DNA of 64,000 nt, taken from NCBI RefSeq assembly GCF_001426665.1, contig NZ_LMEY01000001.1, forward strand, positions 316,054 to 380,053, given 5' to 3'. This DNA is from Rhizobium sp. Root1334. GTDB taxonomy: Bacteria; Pseudomonadota; Alphaproteobacteria; Rhizobiales; Rhizobiaceae. How positions within the stretch are numbered: the first letter of the stretch is position 1; every line of letters begins with the position of its first letter. Shown one piece after another: positions 33,143 to 42,027 of this stretch. The notes below the pieces were generated by a model. It saw only the letters and a list, made by a program, of their open reading frames with translations. It did no database searches and was not told the DNA's origin. The translations under genes and the position numbers were made by a program.

Positions 33143-33170
33143 TTGACATTGGCGAGTGGCGGAATAATGC
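33143..33170 (+). promoter_or_regulatory. Probable promoter of the haloacid dehalogenase gene
   Basis: TTGACA at 33143-33148, 16 bases, TAATGC at 33165-33170, about 75 bases before the ATG. The -35 is a perfect consensus match and overlaps a CTCGCC/GGCGAG inverted repeat. Confidence 0.45.
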
Positions 33171-33245
33171 GATCAATCAAGGCGCTGCCATCTCTGTTTG
33201 ATGTATTGACAGAGAGCAGCGTCCGGGAAATGACGGGAGAGTGTG

Positions 33246-33896
33246 ATGTCTCATGCGGCCTATGTGTTCGATGCCTACGGCACGCTGTTCGACGTGCATG
33301 CGGCCGTGCGCAGGCATTCAGCCGCGATGGGGCCGGACGGCCAGGCCTTTTCCGACCTCTGGCGAGCCAAGCAGCTGGAATATTCCTGGATCCGCACCCT
33401 TATGGGCACCTACACCGATTTCTGGACGCTGACCGAGCAATCGCTGGATTATGCCTTTGCGCGGTTTCCCTCCGCCGACAAGAAACTCAAGGCAGCGTTG
33501 CTGGACGCCTATTGGCATCTCGACTGCTATCCGGAAGTTCCAAGTGTCCTCAAGCACCTGAAGGACCGTGGCGCCCGCATCGCCATCCTGTCGAACGGCA
33601 CACCGCAGATGCTGCAATCGGCGGTGAAGAAGGCCGGGCTTGATCTGATCATCGACGATATTTTCTCGGTCGAGACGGTCAAGGCCTTCAAGACCGCGCC
33701 TGCGGTCTACGACATGGTGACGACGACCTACCGGCTCTATCCCGATGCCGTTTCCTTCCAGTCGTCGAACCGCTGGGACATTGCCGGCGCCACCAAGTTC
33801 GGTTTCCGTACCGTCTGGATCAACCGCGCCAACATGCCCGACGAATATGCAGATTTCGGCCCGAAGCTGATCCTGCCGTCGCTGGAAAGTCTCTAG
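33246..33896 (+). CDS. (S)-2-haloacid dehalogenase, type II
   Basis: HAD-superfamily enzyme that hydrolyses the carbon-halogen bond of L-2-haloacids, 216 residues. Nucleophile Asp9 is in VFDAYGTLFD; the substrate arginine is in RAKQLEYSW; SNGTPQML, VKAFKTAPAVYD (lysine) and SSNRWDIAGA (the type II signature SSNxWD) follow in order. ATG at 33246 is preferred to GTG at 33243, with GGGAGAG upstream. No halogenated-compound uptake genes are adjacent, and the physiological substrate may differ. Confidence 0.92.
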   Translation: MSHAAYVFDAYGTLFDVHAAVRRHSAAMGPDGQAFSDLWRAKQLEYSWIRTLMGTYTDFWTLTEQSLDYAFARFPSADKKLKAALLDAYWHLDCYPEVPSVLKHLKDRGARIAILSNGTPQMLQSAVKKAGLDLIIDDIFSVETVKAFKTAPAVYDMVTTTYRLYPDAVSFQSSNRWDIAGATKFGFRTVWINRANMPDEYADFGPKLILPSLESL

Positions 33897-34014
33897 GGTA
33901 TTTTTGCTTTTCCTCGAAATCGCGAAATACCCTCTCTTTCTGTTCTTACGCATTTCCGGACGCAAAATCGCTCCCATTTTTGCCGGAACTGCTCCAACAC
34001 CTGAAGGACATCCA

Positions 34015-34785
34015 ATGTCTTGGTCTGCCGAACAATATATGAAATTCGAGGACGAGCGTACGCGGCCGGCCCGCGACCTGCTCGACCAGATTCCCAACCT
34101 GCCGGATGGTGCGCTCTACGATCTCGGCTGCGGTCCCGGCAATTCGACCGAACTGATCCACGACCGCTTCCCGGCCTATATGCTCACCGGCATCGACAGC
34201 GATGAAAACATGCTGGTGGCGGCGCGCAAGCGCATGACCCATACGCGCTTCGAAAAGGGCGACCTGACGCAATGGGCGCCGCCAAAGCCGGCCGTGCTGT
34301 TCTTCGCCAACGCCGTGTTCCAATGGCTGCCGGATCATCTGAGCACGATAGAGCGCTTGATGGGCGAACTGATCCCCGGCGGCACGATCGCCGTGCAGAT
34401 GCCTGATAATCTCGACGAACCGTCGCATGCCTCGATGCGGGAACTGGCGGAAGACCCGCGCTTCTCGCAATATTATCCAAATGGCGGCCAGCGCCGCGCC
34501 GCCCTGCCCGCTCCGTCCGCCTATCTCGACCGGCTGGAGGCGAAATGCATCAAGATCGATGTCTGGCACACGATCTATTATCATCGTCTGGCAAATGCCG
34601 AAGCGATCGTTGAATGGGTCAAGGGCACCGGCCTTCGCCCCTATCTCGACGCACTTCCGGCTGATGTGCGCGAAGCCTATCTGGCTGCCTATCTCCGGCG
34701 CATCCGCGAAGCCTATCCGCCGCTAGCGGACGGGCGCGTTATGCTTAAGTTTCCGCGCCTTTTCGTGGTGGCGGTCAAGCGGTAA
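34015..34785 (+). CDS. tam: Trans-aconitate 2-methyltransferase
   Basis: SAM-dependent methyltransferase that methylates trans-aconitate, which spontaneously forms from cis-aconitate and inhibits aconitase. 256 residues, the family length. SAM motif I is LYDLGCGPGNSTE near 35, motif II is GIDSDENML near 58, and FFANAVFQWLPDH near 98 is the Tam hallmark. AAGGA seven bases before the ATG at 34015 excludes the longer frame. Cytoplasmic, monocistronic, 118 bases after the dehalogenase gene. Confidence 0.93.
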   Translation: MSWSAEQYMKFEDERTRPARDLLDQIPNLPDGALYDLGCGPGNSTELIHDRFPAYMLTGIDSDENMLVAARKRMTHTRFEKGDLTQWAPPKPAVLFFANAVFQWLPDHLSTIERLMGELIPGGTIAVQMPDNLDEPSHASMRELAEDPRFSQYYPNGGQRRAALPAPSAYLDRLEAKCIKIDVWHTIYYHRLANAEAIVEWVKGTGLRPYLDALPADVREAYLAAYLRRIREAYPPLADGRVMLKFPRLFVVAVKR

Positions 34786-34945
34786 TGTCCGGGCAACCGT
34801 CGAGGCCTGCGCTTTTCCCATAAAAGACTGACGGCCTTGTCTTCGGCGGTGTACTGTAGCGTGCAATCTGTGACGAAGCCCGCTATTGTCTGCGGCGGAT
34901 TTAAATTCAGGCGTCGCGCAACCAAAATACCGAACGGGAAGTGCG

Positions 34946-35779
34946 TTGGAAAAAGCCGTTCTAACCGTGTTTCAGGGACGCGCGGGCGACCATAATGATC
35001 TCGCAATACCGGGAGCCGCTATCCTGGCGGCTGCCCTTTCCGGTTTGCTTGGCCAAAACCTTCAGGCGATCGGCACACCTGAGCCAGCACTGAATATTCA
35101 ATGGCAGCCGGAGTTGGAGGCGGCAATGCCTGCATTGCAGGCCATGTCGAGACACTATCAGACCATTTTCGAAGACAGGGTACGCCCTCTTACTGTGCTG
35201 ACCCGATGCGCGGTCGCCTTGGCGACATTACCAATTATCGCCAGATATCGACCCGATGCCTGCATCATATGGCTCGATGCCCATGCAGACCTGAACACTC
35301 CAGAAACCTCGACGTCCGGCTATCTTGGCGGAATGGCAATTTCCGGTGCGGCCAGCCTGTGGGATTCAGGACTGGGCGGCGGTCTTGAGCTGAACAATCT
35401 GATCCTGGTCGGAACGCGCGACATCGACCCCGCCGAGCGCGACTTGATCGACGCGGCAGGCGTTCAGATCCTGCAACCACAAGCGGGACTTGGCACAGCA
35501 ATGATCGATGCGATTGCCGGGCGACCGGTCTACGTGCACCTCGATTGCGACGTACTCAACCCCGGCATCGTGCCGACGGATTATCAAGTCGACGGTGGCC
35601 TCTCGCTCTTCGACCTAAGGGAAATCGCCGAGGTACTTGCAAGAACCGAGATCATCGGCGTCGAGATCGCAGAATTTCAAGGCGCATGGGAGATCGGCGG
35701 CCCTCCGGCCTCGCCTGAAGCATTTCTAAACGCGATCGAACCACTTCTCGGGAGCTTTAGAGCGGCTAAGATCATCTAA
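34946..35779 (+). CDS. Arginase/agmatinase-family protein with altered first metal motif
   Basis: Ureohydrolase-fold protein of about 277 residues. The second and third metal motifs are intact: IIWLDAHADLNTPETSTSGY and VHLDCDVLNPGIVPTDY. The first motif, normally LGGDHSIAIGTL, aligns with VLTRCAVALATL, so cysteine replaces the metal-binding histidine and the GGD is lost. A related subgroup with GGDC exists in proteobacteria. The enzyme may hold one metal or act on an unusual guanidino substrate. TTG at 34946 with GGGAAG upstream is the best start; TTG at 34886 would add 20 residues. The segment reads less GC-rich than its neighbours. Confidence 0.72.
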   Translation: MEKAVLTVFQGRAGDHNDLAIPGAAILAAALSGLLGQNLQAIGTPEPALNIQWQPELEAAMPALQAMSRHYQTIFEDRVRPLTVLTRCAVALATLPIIARYRPDACIIWLDAHADLNTPETSTSGYLGGMAISGAASLWDSGLGGGLELNNLILVGTRDIDPAERDLIDAAGVQILQPQAGLGTAMIDAIAGRPVYVHLDCDVLNPGIVPTDYQVDGGLSLFDLREIAEVLARTEIIGVEIAEFQGAWEIGGPPASPEAFLNAIEPLLGSFRAAKII

Positions 35780-35899
35780 CGCCTCACACCGTATTGTCAC
35801 TGTGGCCTTGTGGGAAAAATCACCCTCTGGCGCACGGCCCCGGTTCAGGGCATCCTGTGAGCACAGAGAATTGAGCTTATGGCTGTTGGAGGACCGCCC

Positions 35900-37861
35900 A
35901 TGCGCTGCTTTACTGTACTTGGACCGTCGCAGACCGGAAAATCGACGATCGTGGAAAAGCTTGGATCGCTGGAGAGGCCTCCGAGAAAATCCATCTCTCC
36001 CTACGGACTGAACCTTACGGAATTCACCTTCGGCAACGAAGCTTGGTGTGCGCTCGACACGCCAGGATTGAATGAGGCGCTCGCCCATGCGCAGCACGCC
36101 CTGCTCGCCAGCGATGCCTGCATTCTCTGCGTTTCGCCCGCGCCGGAAGAAGCCGTGCTGGCGGCACCCTATCTCAAGATGATCGAGGCGTCGGGCACGC
36201 CCTGCATCCTTTTCGTCAACCGGATGGACGAGCCAAAGGGAAGGCTGCGCGACATCATCGCCGCCCTTCAGGATTATGCCAGCCACACGCTGCTGCTGCG
36301 CCAGATCCCGATCCGCGAGGGCGACAAGATCATCGGCAGCTGCGACCTGATTTCCGAACGGGCCTGGCGTTACCGCGAAGGCCAGACCTCGTCGCTGATC
36401 GCCATCCCCGAAAGTGCTTCCCAGCGGGAACATGAGGCGCGCACCGAACTGCTGGAACATCTGTCCGAATTCGACGACTGGCTACTGGAAGAACTGATCG
36501 AAGACCGCGAGCCGCCCAGCGATGCGCTCTATGCGGTCTCCACCCGTGTACTGCGCGAAAACAAGATCATTCCGGTGCTGATCGGGGCTGCCAGCCATGG
36601 CAACGGCATGATGCGGCTGATGAAGGCTTTGCGTCACGAGGCGCCGCCGGTGGATGCGCTGCGTGAGCGTCTTGCCGCGGCCGCCAAGGCCGACAAGAGC
36701 AAGCTGAAGGCCGTCAGCTTTCACGCCTATCACCGCCAGAATATCGGCAAAACAATTTTGGCACGCGCACTGAATGACGGGCTGAAACAGGGAACGCCTC
36801 TTGCTGGCTCAGGGCTGGGTGCCGTGCAGGATCCCGCCAACGGCAAGGGCAATGTGGCGTTTGCCCCCGTCGCCGGTGACCTCTTCGCGACGGTGAAATC
36901 CGATCACCTGACCGTGCCGGCGCTTTTGACCGCAGATGCCGCCCTTGCTGCACCTGAATGGGCCAAGGTTCCGACGCCGATGATGGAGAGAATTCTTGTT
37001 CCCGGCAGTGAGCGCGACGAGAACAAGCTTTCAGAAACACTGGCCAAATTGGCCGAGACCGATCGCGGCCTGATCATCCTGCAGGAAGAAGGGACCGGCG
37101 CACAGATGGTTTGCGCTCAGGGGCCGGTGCATCTGCGCGATCTCCTGCGCACTCTGTCCGATGTCTTTCATGTGACGGCGACCGAGCGTGCACCAACGCC
37201 GGTCTACCGCGAGACGATCTCGAAACCGGCCGATGTCCACTATCGCCACCGAAAGCAGACAGGCGGCGCCGGGCAGTTTGCCGATGTGAAGATGACCATC
37301 CATCCCAATGGCCGCGGCCAGGGATTTTCCTTCGGCGAGACCGTCAAGGGTGGCGTCGTTCCGCGCAACTACATTCCGGCCGTGGAAGCGGGAGCGCGCG
37401 AGGCGATGGAGAAAGGGCCGCTCGGTTTTGCGGTGATCGATGTCGGCGTGACATTGACCGATGGCCAGCACCACGCGGTCGACAGTTCCGAACATGCGTT
37501 CCGCTCCGCCTCGAAAATGGGCGTACGGCAAGCGCTGTCGGAAGGAGCAGCCGTACTGATGCAGCCGGTATTCCGCAGTGAAATCCACATTCCCTCGGTC
37601 TATTCGGGCAATCTGGTGCAGATCGTCTCGTCATTGAAAGGACAGGTACTCGGCTTCGACCGGGACGAGACCGCCAAGGGCTGGGATATTTTTCGTGCCC
37701 TTGTTCCAGGCGGGGCGCTTGACGAACTGGCCCGCGCATTGCGGTCGGCCACGCAGGGGATCGGCTATTTCTCCAAGACATTCGATCACTTCGAGGAATT
37801 ATATGGCAAGGAGGCGGACGCGATCGTGCGGGCACATGGGAGCGAGCGCGCCGAGCATTGA
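35900..37861 (+). CDS. EF-G-like GTPase paralogue
   Basis: Translation-factor paralogue of 653 residues that keeps the EF-G domain order. In the G domain the P-loop is GPSQTGKST (residues 8-16) instead of AHIDAGKTT, switch II is DTPGLNEA in place of DTPGHVDF, and G4 is NRMDEPKG. The switch I RGITI effector is missing. Domains III-V are recognisable (KQTGGAGQFADVKMTIHP, MQPVFRSEIHIP). These changes separate it from housekeeping EF-G, and its role is not established. GGAGG seven bases before the ATG at 35900 fixes the start. It may be co-transcribed with trmO. Confidence 0.88.
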   Translation: MRCFTVLGPSQTGKSTIVEKLGSLERPPRKSISPYGLNLTEFTFGNEAWCALDTPGLNEALAHAQHALLASDACILCVSPAPEEAVLAAPYLKMIEASGTPCILFVNRMDEPKGRLRDIIAALQDYASHTLLLRQIPIREGDKIIGSCDLISERAWRYREGQTSSLIAIPESASQREHEARTELLEHLSEFDDWLLEELIEDREPPSDALYAVSTRVLRENKIIPVLIGAASHGNGMMRLMKALRHEAPPVDALRERLAAAAKADKSKLKAVSFHAYHRQNIGKTILARALNDGLKQGTPLAGSGLGAVQDPANGKGNVAFAPVAGDLFATVKSDHLTVPALLTADAALAAPEWAKVPTPMMERILVPGSERDENKLSETLAKLAETDRGLIILQEEGTGAQMVCAQGPVHLRDLLRTLSDVFHVTATERAPTPVYRETISKPADVHYRHRKQTGGAGQFADVKMTIHPNGRGQGFSFGETVKGGVVPRNYIPAVEAGAREAMEKGPLGFAVIDVGVTLTDGQHHAVDSSEHAFRSASKMGVRQALSEGAAVLMQPVFRSEIHIPSVYSGNLVQIVSSLKGQVLGFDRDETAKGWDIFRALVPGGALDELARALRSATQGIGYFSKTFDHFEELYGKEADAIVRAHGSERAEH

Positions 37862-37931
37862 CGCCGGGATGATGGACATCGGCCCCGCGCTTTCCTAGAA
37901 CTGGATCGGCAGCGGCACAGGCGGGCAATCG

Positions 37932-38456
37932 ATGGTTCGGGAAAACGAAATACGCGAGAACGAGGTTGCCGTTGATGCACCGCAGGACGCGGATGCGTCG
38001 CTTGTGTTCATCGGCCGGATTTCGACGCCCTGGACATCGCGGATGGAATGCCCGCGGCAGGGACGCCATGACGGCCCGCTTTGCCGGATCGAGATTTTTG
38101 AACCTTGGGTGCAGGCGCTTCAGGGTGTCGAGGCCTATGAGCGGCTGGAAATTCTCTACTGGCTCGACCGGTCGCGCCGCGATCTGGTGTTGCAGAGCCC
38201 GGCCAACAGCGGCAAGGTGCACGGCACGTTTTCGCTGCGCTCTTCCGTGCGGCCCAATCCGATCGGCACATCGATCGTCAAACTGGAAGCGGTCGAGGGT
38301 AATATCCTGCTTGTCCGCGGCCTCGACTGCCTCGATGGAACGCCGCTGATCGATCTCAAGCCGGACCGCACGCTGTTCAAGCCAATCGCCCCACCACAGC
38401 GGGGCGATTTCGAGACGGGCGATGCCACGGAGGCCCGCCATTGCGAAAAGCTGTAG
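37932..38456 (+). CDS. trmO: tRNA N6-threonylcarbamoyladenosine methyltransferase TrmO
   Basis: SAM-dependent enzyme that methylates t6A37 of tRNA-Thr. 174 residues match the single-domain TrmO (TsaA/YaeB) form: IGRISTPWTSRMECPRQG near 27, SSVRPNPIGTS near 105 and LDCLDGTPLIDLKP near 130. It starts 70 bases after the EF-G-like gene on the same strand, giving a plausible translation-related pair. The stop is six bases from the convergent mop stop. Confidence 0.9.
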   Translation: MVRENEIRENEVAVDAPQDADASLVFIGRISTPWTSRMECPRQGRHDGPLCRIEIFEPWVQALQGVEAYERLEILYWLDRSRRDLVLQSPANSGKVHGTFSLRSSVRPNPIGTSIVKLEAVEGNILLVRGLDCLDGTPLIDLKPDRTLFKPIAPPQRGDFETGDATEARHCEKL

Positions 38457-38462
38457 GGCTGG

Positions 38463-38672
38463 TCAGTCGACCGCGACCATCACGTCGGATGCCTTGACGA
38501 CGGCATAGGCCGATCCCCCGACCGTCAGCTCAAGTTCATCGACCGCCTGATTGGTGATCGACGCCGTAACGATGGCGCCATTGCCGATATCGATGCGGAC
38601 ATGGGCCGTGGTCGCGCCCTTGGTGATCTCGACGACTTTGCCCTTCAGGCGGTTGCGCGCGCTGATTTTCAT
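38463..38672 (-). CDS. mop: Molybdopterin-binding protein Mop (single TOBE domain)
   Basis: 69-residue molbindin that binds molybdate/tungstate between subunits as a hexamer-type store. ISARNRLKGKVVEI at the N-terminus and AVVKASDVMVAVD at the C-terminus are standard TOBE ends; ITNQAVDELELTVG carries the oxyanion loop. GGGAGAA precedes the start. It is last in a minus-strand run but is separated from ydeI by 126 bases. No mod transporter is in the window. Confidence 0.9.
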   Translation of the reverse strand: MKISARNRLKGKVVEITKGATTAHVRIDIGNGAIVTASITNQAVDELELTVGGSAYAVVKASDVMVAVD

Positions 38673-38797
38673 GTGATTTCTCCCTTTTCTCGCTGCGCCC
38701 CTATCGCACAGGGACGCTGTTTCGCACGATATATCGCGGCAACAGCAGGATGCAACCGAGCGGGCGCGGACACTGCGCCGGACATGAAAGCTGGGAT

Positions 38798-39397
38798 TCA
38801 GGACGTGCTGCGGCGCGGATGGATGGTTTCGCCGCGGGCCAGCATGGCGACCAGCTTTTCGATCATGCGGGCGCGGGTCTCCGGTTTCTTGGCGGTGTGA
38901 ACGCTATAGAGAACCGCATAGCGGTTGGCGCTGTCGAGCACCTCGAACAGGGTTTTGGCGGCTTCGTTTTCGCCGAGCGCCTGCTGAAAGTCTGACGGCA
39001 CGGTGATCGTGCTTTGCGACTGATAGGCAAGATCCCAGCGCCCGTCTGCCTTTGCCCGTTCGATTTCAGCAAGACCGGCCGGGCGCATGCGACCCGTCGC
39101 AATAAGGGCCTCTGCCCGCCTGCAATTGATCGCCGACCATTTGCTTTTGGGCCGCCGCGGCGTGAACCGGATCAGCCAGTGATTATCGTCGAACGGTTTC
39201 AGCTGACCATCAATCCAGCCATGACACAGGGCTGCATCGATCGCCTCAGGCTTTGACACCGTCGGCACACCCGCCGCCTTCCTGGCGAATTTTATCCAGA
39301 GACCGTTTGCCGGCAACGGCTGGCTGGCGAGCCAGTTTTCCCATTCAGCCGCATCTGCAAAGGCCAGGACAGGCAGTGGGGTTTGATCCTTGGCCAT
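38798..39397 (-). CDS. YdeI/OmpD-associated family protein
   Basis: 199 residues of the YdeI family, linked in enterobacteria to peptide resistance but biochemically undefined. Hallmarks: NGLWIKFARKAAG near 32, ALCHGWIDGQLKPFD near 57, RFTPRRPKSKWSAIN near 78 and a C-terminal KKPETRARMIEKLVAML. Two adjacent ATGs (39400 and 39397) follow GGGAGAGG; the second has better spacing. Convergent with nothing; it is 18 bases after chaC on the same strand, so the two are likely co-transcribed. Confidence 0.85.
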   Translation of the reverse strand: MAKDQTPLPVLAFADAAEWENWLASQPLPANGLWIKFARKAAGVPTVSKPEAIDAALCHGWIDGQLKPFDDNHWLIRFTPRRPKSKWSAINCRRAEALIATGRMRPAGLAEIERAKADGRWDLAYQSQSTITVPSDFQQALGENEAAKTLFEVLDSANRYAVLYSVHTAKKPETRARMIEKLVAMLARGETIHPRRSTS

Positions 39398-39415
39398 CAT
39401 CCTCTCCCTGCCCCG

Positions 39416-40132
39416 TCAGAGGCTCTGCGGTTCTGTAACCTGGGAATGGATCGACCTGATCTCATCGGCAACCAGCTGCTGCAGCCGCCAAAGGTTGCGG
39501 TCGTGAATGCCGAAATCCTCCAGATGCGAGACCGTGTTGTAGAGATATTCGGCGCCTGATCCGAAATGTCCGCACGCCCGGGCGAGGACACCTGCGACCT
39601 CATCCAGCGGCAGGCGGGAACGGATGCGCTCGCCGGTCGCCCCCACCCAGAACCCCAAGGCCCGGCATGGGCCGCTTTCGGATTTGACCGATATCCAACG
39701 GACGGCATCGATGTTTTCGACGGCGCTGACCTCGCGGCGCAGCATGCGTTCGATCTGCACCGCCCGGTCATGATCCGGCAGCCGGTAAATGACGCCATCG
39801 CAGCGGCCGCCGCGCTCCAGCGCCATCATTAATCCGGGCTGATCATGCGAGCCGCGCCAGCGGTTGATGTGCAGGCAGAAGGAGCGGTGCCAGCCGAAGG
39901 CCGTTGCCCGCTGCCGGTCGATCGCCTCGAATTCCGGCTTCCAGATCAGCGATCCATAGGCAAACACCCAGAGCGGTTCGCCATGGCTTTCGCGCTCCAG
40001 CGCCACGGCGAGATCGCGATATTGCGCGTCGCTGATCGCGGTCCAGCGTCCATCCGGGCCGGGATCGGTGATGTCGCGATGGCAGAGCGCCACCATATCC
40101 GGTGTCAGGGACATTTTTCGCGGTTGGGGCAT
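39416..40132 (-). CDS. chaC: Glutathione gamma-glutamylcyclotransferase ChaC
   Basis: Cleaves the gamma-glutamyl bond of glutathione to 5-oxoproline and Cys-Gly in the cytosol. 238 residues; substrate loop VFAYGSLIWKP near 54 and the catalytic glutamate in RREVSAVEN near 129 are both present, with GFWVGATGERI near 160. GAGA before the ATG at 40132 is weak but the longer frame has no better start. It lies in a minus-strand run (LysR, DHFR-like, chaC, ydeI). Two glutathione S-transferases elsewhere in the window make active glutathione metabolism likely. Confidence 0.92.
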   Translation of the reverse strand: MPQPRKMSLTPDMVALCHRDITDPGPDGRWTAISDAQYRDLAVALERESHGEPLWVFAYGSLIWKPEFEAIDRQRATAFGWHRSFCLHINRWRGSHDQPGLMMALERGGRCDGVIYRLPDHDRAVQIERMLRREVSAVENIDAVRWISVKSESGPCRALGFWVGATGERIRSRLPLDEVAGVLARACGHFGSGAEYLYNTVSHLEDFGIHDRNLWRLQQLVADEIRSIHSQVTEPQSL

Positions 40133-40330
40133 CGATATCTCGTCTCGGCAGGCAGTGTCGGAAGAAGCATGTGGGGCCTGCTTGCCCAAACTGCCAGAGC
40201 CAACTCATCAGTCAAGCGATTCGACCGCCACCCGATATCTGCCTTTTCCCGGGACGCCGTCGCCGTTAGAGCCTCCAGAGTTCGTATGCCGGCTTGACCG
40301 CTTGCGAGACGCGCGCATTTCCGGACGTGG

Positions 40331-40930
40331 TTACGCCGGCCGGTAAATCTGCGCCACCGAGCCTCCCGGAAAGGCTGTTGAACTGATCAGCTTGAGGCGC
40401 CTTGACGGAGAGACTCCGGAGAAGATCGGCATGCCGTTGCCCAGCACGACCGGATGCACCAGCAAGACGTATTGATCGATCAGATCCTCGGCGATGAGGC
40501 TGCGCGCAAAGCTGGCGCCACCATGGGCGATAATCGGCAGGCCATCTCCCGCCTTCAGACCGGCGATTTCGCCGGCCAGATCGCCGCTGGCGACATAGGT
40601 CTCACTCCAGCTTTCAGCGCCGGGCTGAAGCGCTCCGGATGGCGCGTGTCCGGCATTGCTTTCGTCTAGAATTGCGAGCCTTCGTTTCGAAAACACGGCT
40701 TTGGGGATCTGGTTCATCGGCGACGCAAACACGCCGGTGGCGGTCGGCCAATAGGCGGCCATATCGTGAAAAGTACGGCTGCCCATGATGTGCAGGCTGG
40801 CTTTCGACACAGCCGCCACACTCCAAGCAACGGCCTCCGGGTCGCCGCTGAACATCCATTCGACTTCGCCCGCAGGCCCGGCGACAAATCCATCAAGCGA
40901 CATGGACATTTTCAGGATCAATTCTCTCAT
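40331..40930 (-). CDS. Dihydrofolate reductase-like / RibD C-terminal domain protein
   Basis: 199-residue NADPH-binding fold of the RibD C-terminal/DHFR superfamily: MSMSLDGFVAGPAGEVEW at the N-terminus, IMGSRTFHDMAAYWP near 48, PIIAHGGASFARSL near 135 and LLVHPVVLGNGMPIF near 157. It lacks the acidic residue pattern of true folate reductases, so it is best seen as an oxidoreductase of unknown substrate. GAGGA six bases before the start. It follows the LysR gene by 36 bases on the same strand. Confidence 0.85.
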   Translation of the reverse strand: MRELILKMSMSLDGFVAGPAGEVEWMFSGDPEAVAWSVAAVSKASLHIMGSRTFHDMAAYWPTATGVFASPMNQIPKAVFSKRRLAILDESNAGHAPSGALQPGAESWSETYVASGDLAGEIAGLKAGDGLPIIAHGGASFARSLIAEDLIDQYVLLVHPVVLGNGMPIFSGVSPSRRLKLISSTAFPGGSVAQIYRPA

Positions 40931-40966
40931 TGCTTCGTCCTCGCATTCGCCAGCAAGGCAGTTCCC

Positions 40967-41863
40967 TTAATCCATCTTTGCGGCAAGAAAATCGATGAAG
41001 GCGCGGATACGGGCGGCCAGATGCTCGTGGCCTGCAAAAACCGCATGGACCTGCTCCGGTTCATGCGGATTGTAGTCCGTCAGCACCTCGACCAGCCTGC
41101 CGCCGTCGATATCCGGGTCGACATCGAATTTGCCGATGCGGGCGATACCAAGGCCGGTCAGGCACAGATTGCGGGCGATCGAACCGCTCGACGCCTGGAC
41201 ATTGCCGGGCGCCGGCCGGGTGTAAAGCGTTTTACTTTCGGGATCGCGAAACAGCCATTCGCCCGGATTGCGGCCAAAGGTGAAGGTGATGCAATTGTGG
41301 GTGACGAGATCATCCGGCCGTTGCGGCGTGCCATGCCGGGCCAGATAATCCGGCGTCGCCACCGTAATCCGGCGACTGTCGAGGAGTTTTCGCGCTTTCA
41401 GGCTGGAGTCGCGCATCGGCCCGACCCGGATGGCAATATCGGTGCGCTCCTCGATCAGGTCGATGACGCCATCCGTGAAGGACAATTCGAGACGGACTTC
41501 CGGATAGAGCGCCAGGAACTCACCGGCCAAGGGGATGATGTAGCGCTCGCCAAAACCGACCGTGGCGTTGACGCGCAAAAGTCCGCGCGGCGTTGCCAAT
41601 CCGCCGCCCGCGACGATCTGTTCCGTCTCGGCAATATCAGCGAGGATACGCTGCGCCCGGGCGAGATAAATCTCGCCCTCCGGTGTCAAAAGCAGCGATC
41701 GGGTGGTCCGCACCAGAAGGCGGGTGCCAAGCCGGTCCTCGATGCGGGTCACCAGCTTGCTGACGGCCGAGGGGGACAGCTTCAGCCGCCGTCCGGCTGC
41801 CGAAAAACTCTTCAGCTCCGCCGCCGTAACGAACACTTCCATTTCGCCTGCCCGGTTGTCCAT
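40967..41863 (-). CDS. LysR-type regulator of the MFS/aldo-keto reductase unit
   Basis: 298-residue LysR protein: N-terminal winged helix (MEVFVTAAELKSFSAAGRRL, LSPSAVSKLVTRIEDRLGTRL) and a periplasmic-binding-like effector domain. It is divergent to an MFS transporter and aldo-keto reductase, with a perfect 21-base palindrome containing T-N11-A only nine bases before its start. This arrangement means autorepression plus control of the divergent pair, probably in response to an electrophile or antimicrobial; effector unknown. A DHFR-like gene follows in the same direction. Confidence 0.92.
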   Translation of the reverse strand: MDNRAGEMEVFVTAAELKSFSAAGRRLKLSPSAVSKLVTRIEDRLGTRLLVRTTRSLLLTPEGEIYLARAQRILADIAETEQIVAGGGLATPRGLLRVNATVGFGERYIIPLAGEFLALYPEVRLELSFTDGVIDLIEERTDIAIRVGPMRDSSLKARKLLDSRRITVATPDYLARHGTPQRPDDLVTHNCITFTFGRNPGEWLFRDPESKTLYTRPAPGNVQASSGSIARNLCLTGLGIARIGKFDVDPDIDGGRLVEVLTDYNPHEPEQVHAVFAGHEHLAARIRAFIDFLAAKMD

Positions 41864-41871
41864 GGCCGTAT

Positions 41872-41892
41872 CCTGTGAATTAAATTCACAGG
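41872..41892. promoter_or_regulatory. Perfect 21-base LysR-type palindrome
   Basis: Arms CCTGTGAATT (41872-41881) and AATTCACAGG (41883-41892) around a central A. It contains TGAATTAAATTCA, a T-N11-A LysR box, and overlaps the region just before the LysR start. Confidence 0.8.
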
Positions 41893-42027
41893 CATTTATC
41901 TATTCCCCTGGATTATCGCGCAAGTGGCTTTGGCCCATATTCCGCCCAACGAAACCCATGACGGCCCGGATATCCGGTGCGCCGCCACCAACACGTCCGG
42001 TCTCCCACCGGCAATAAAGGTGTTCCC

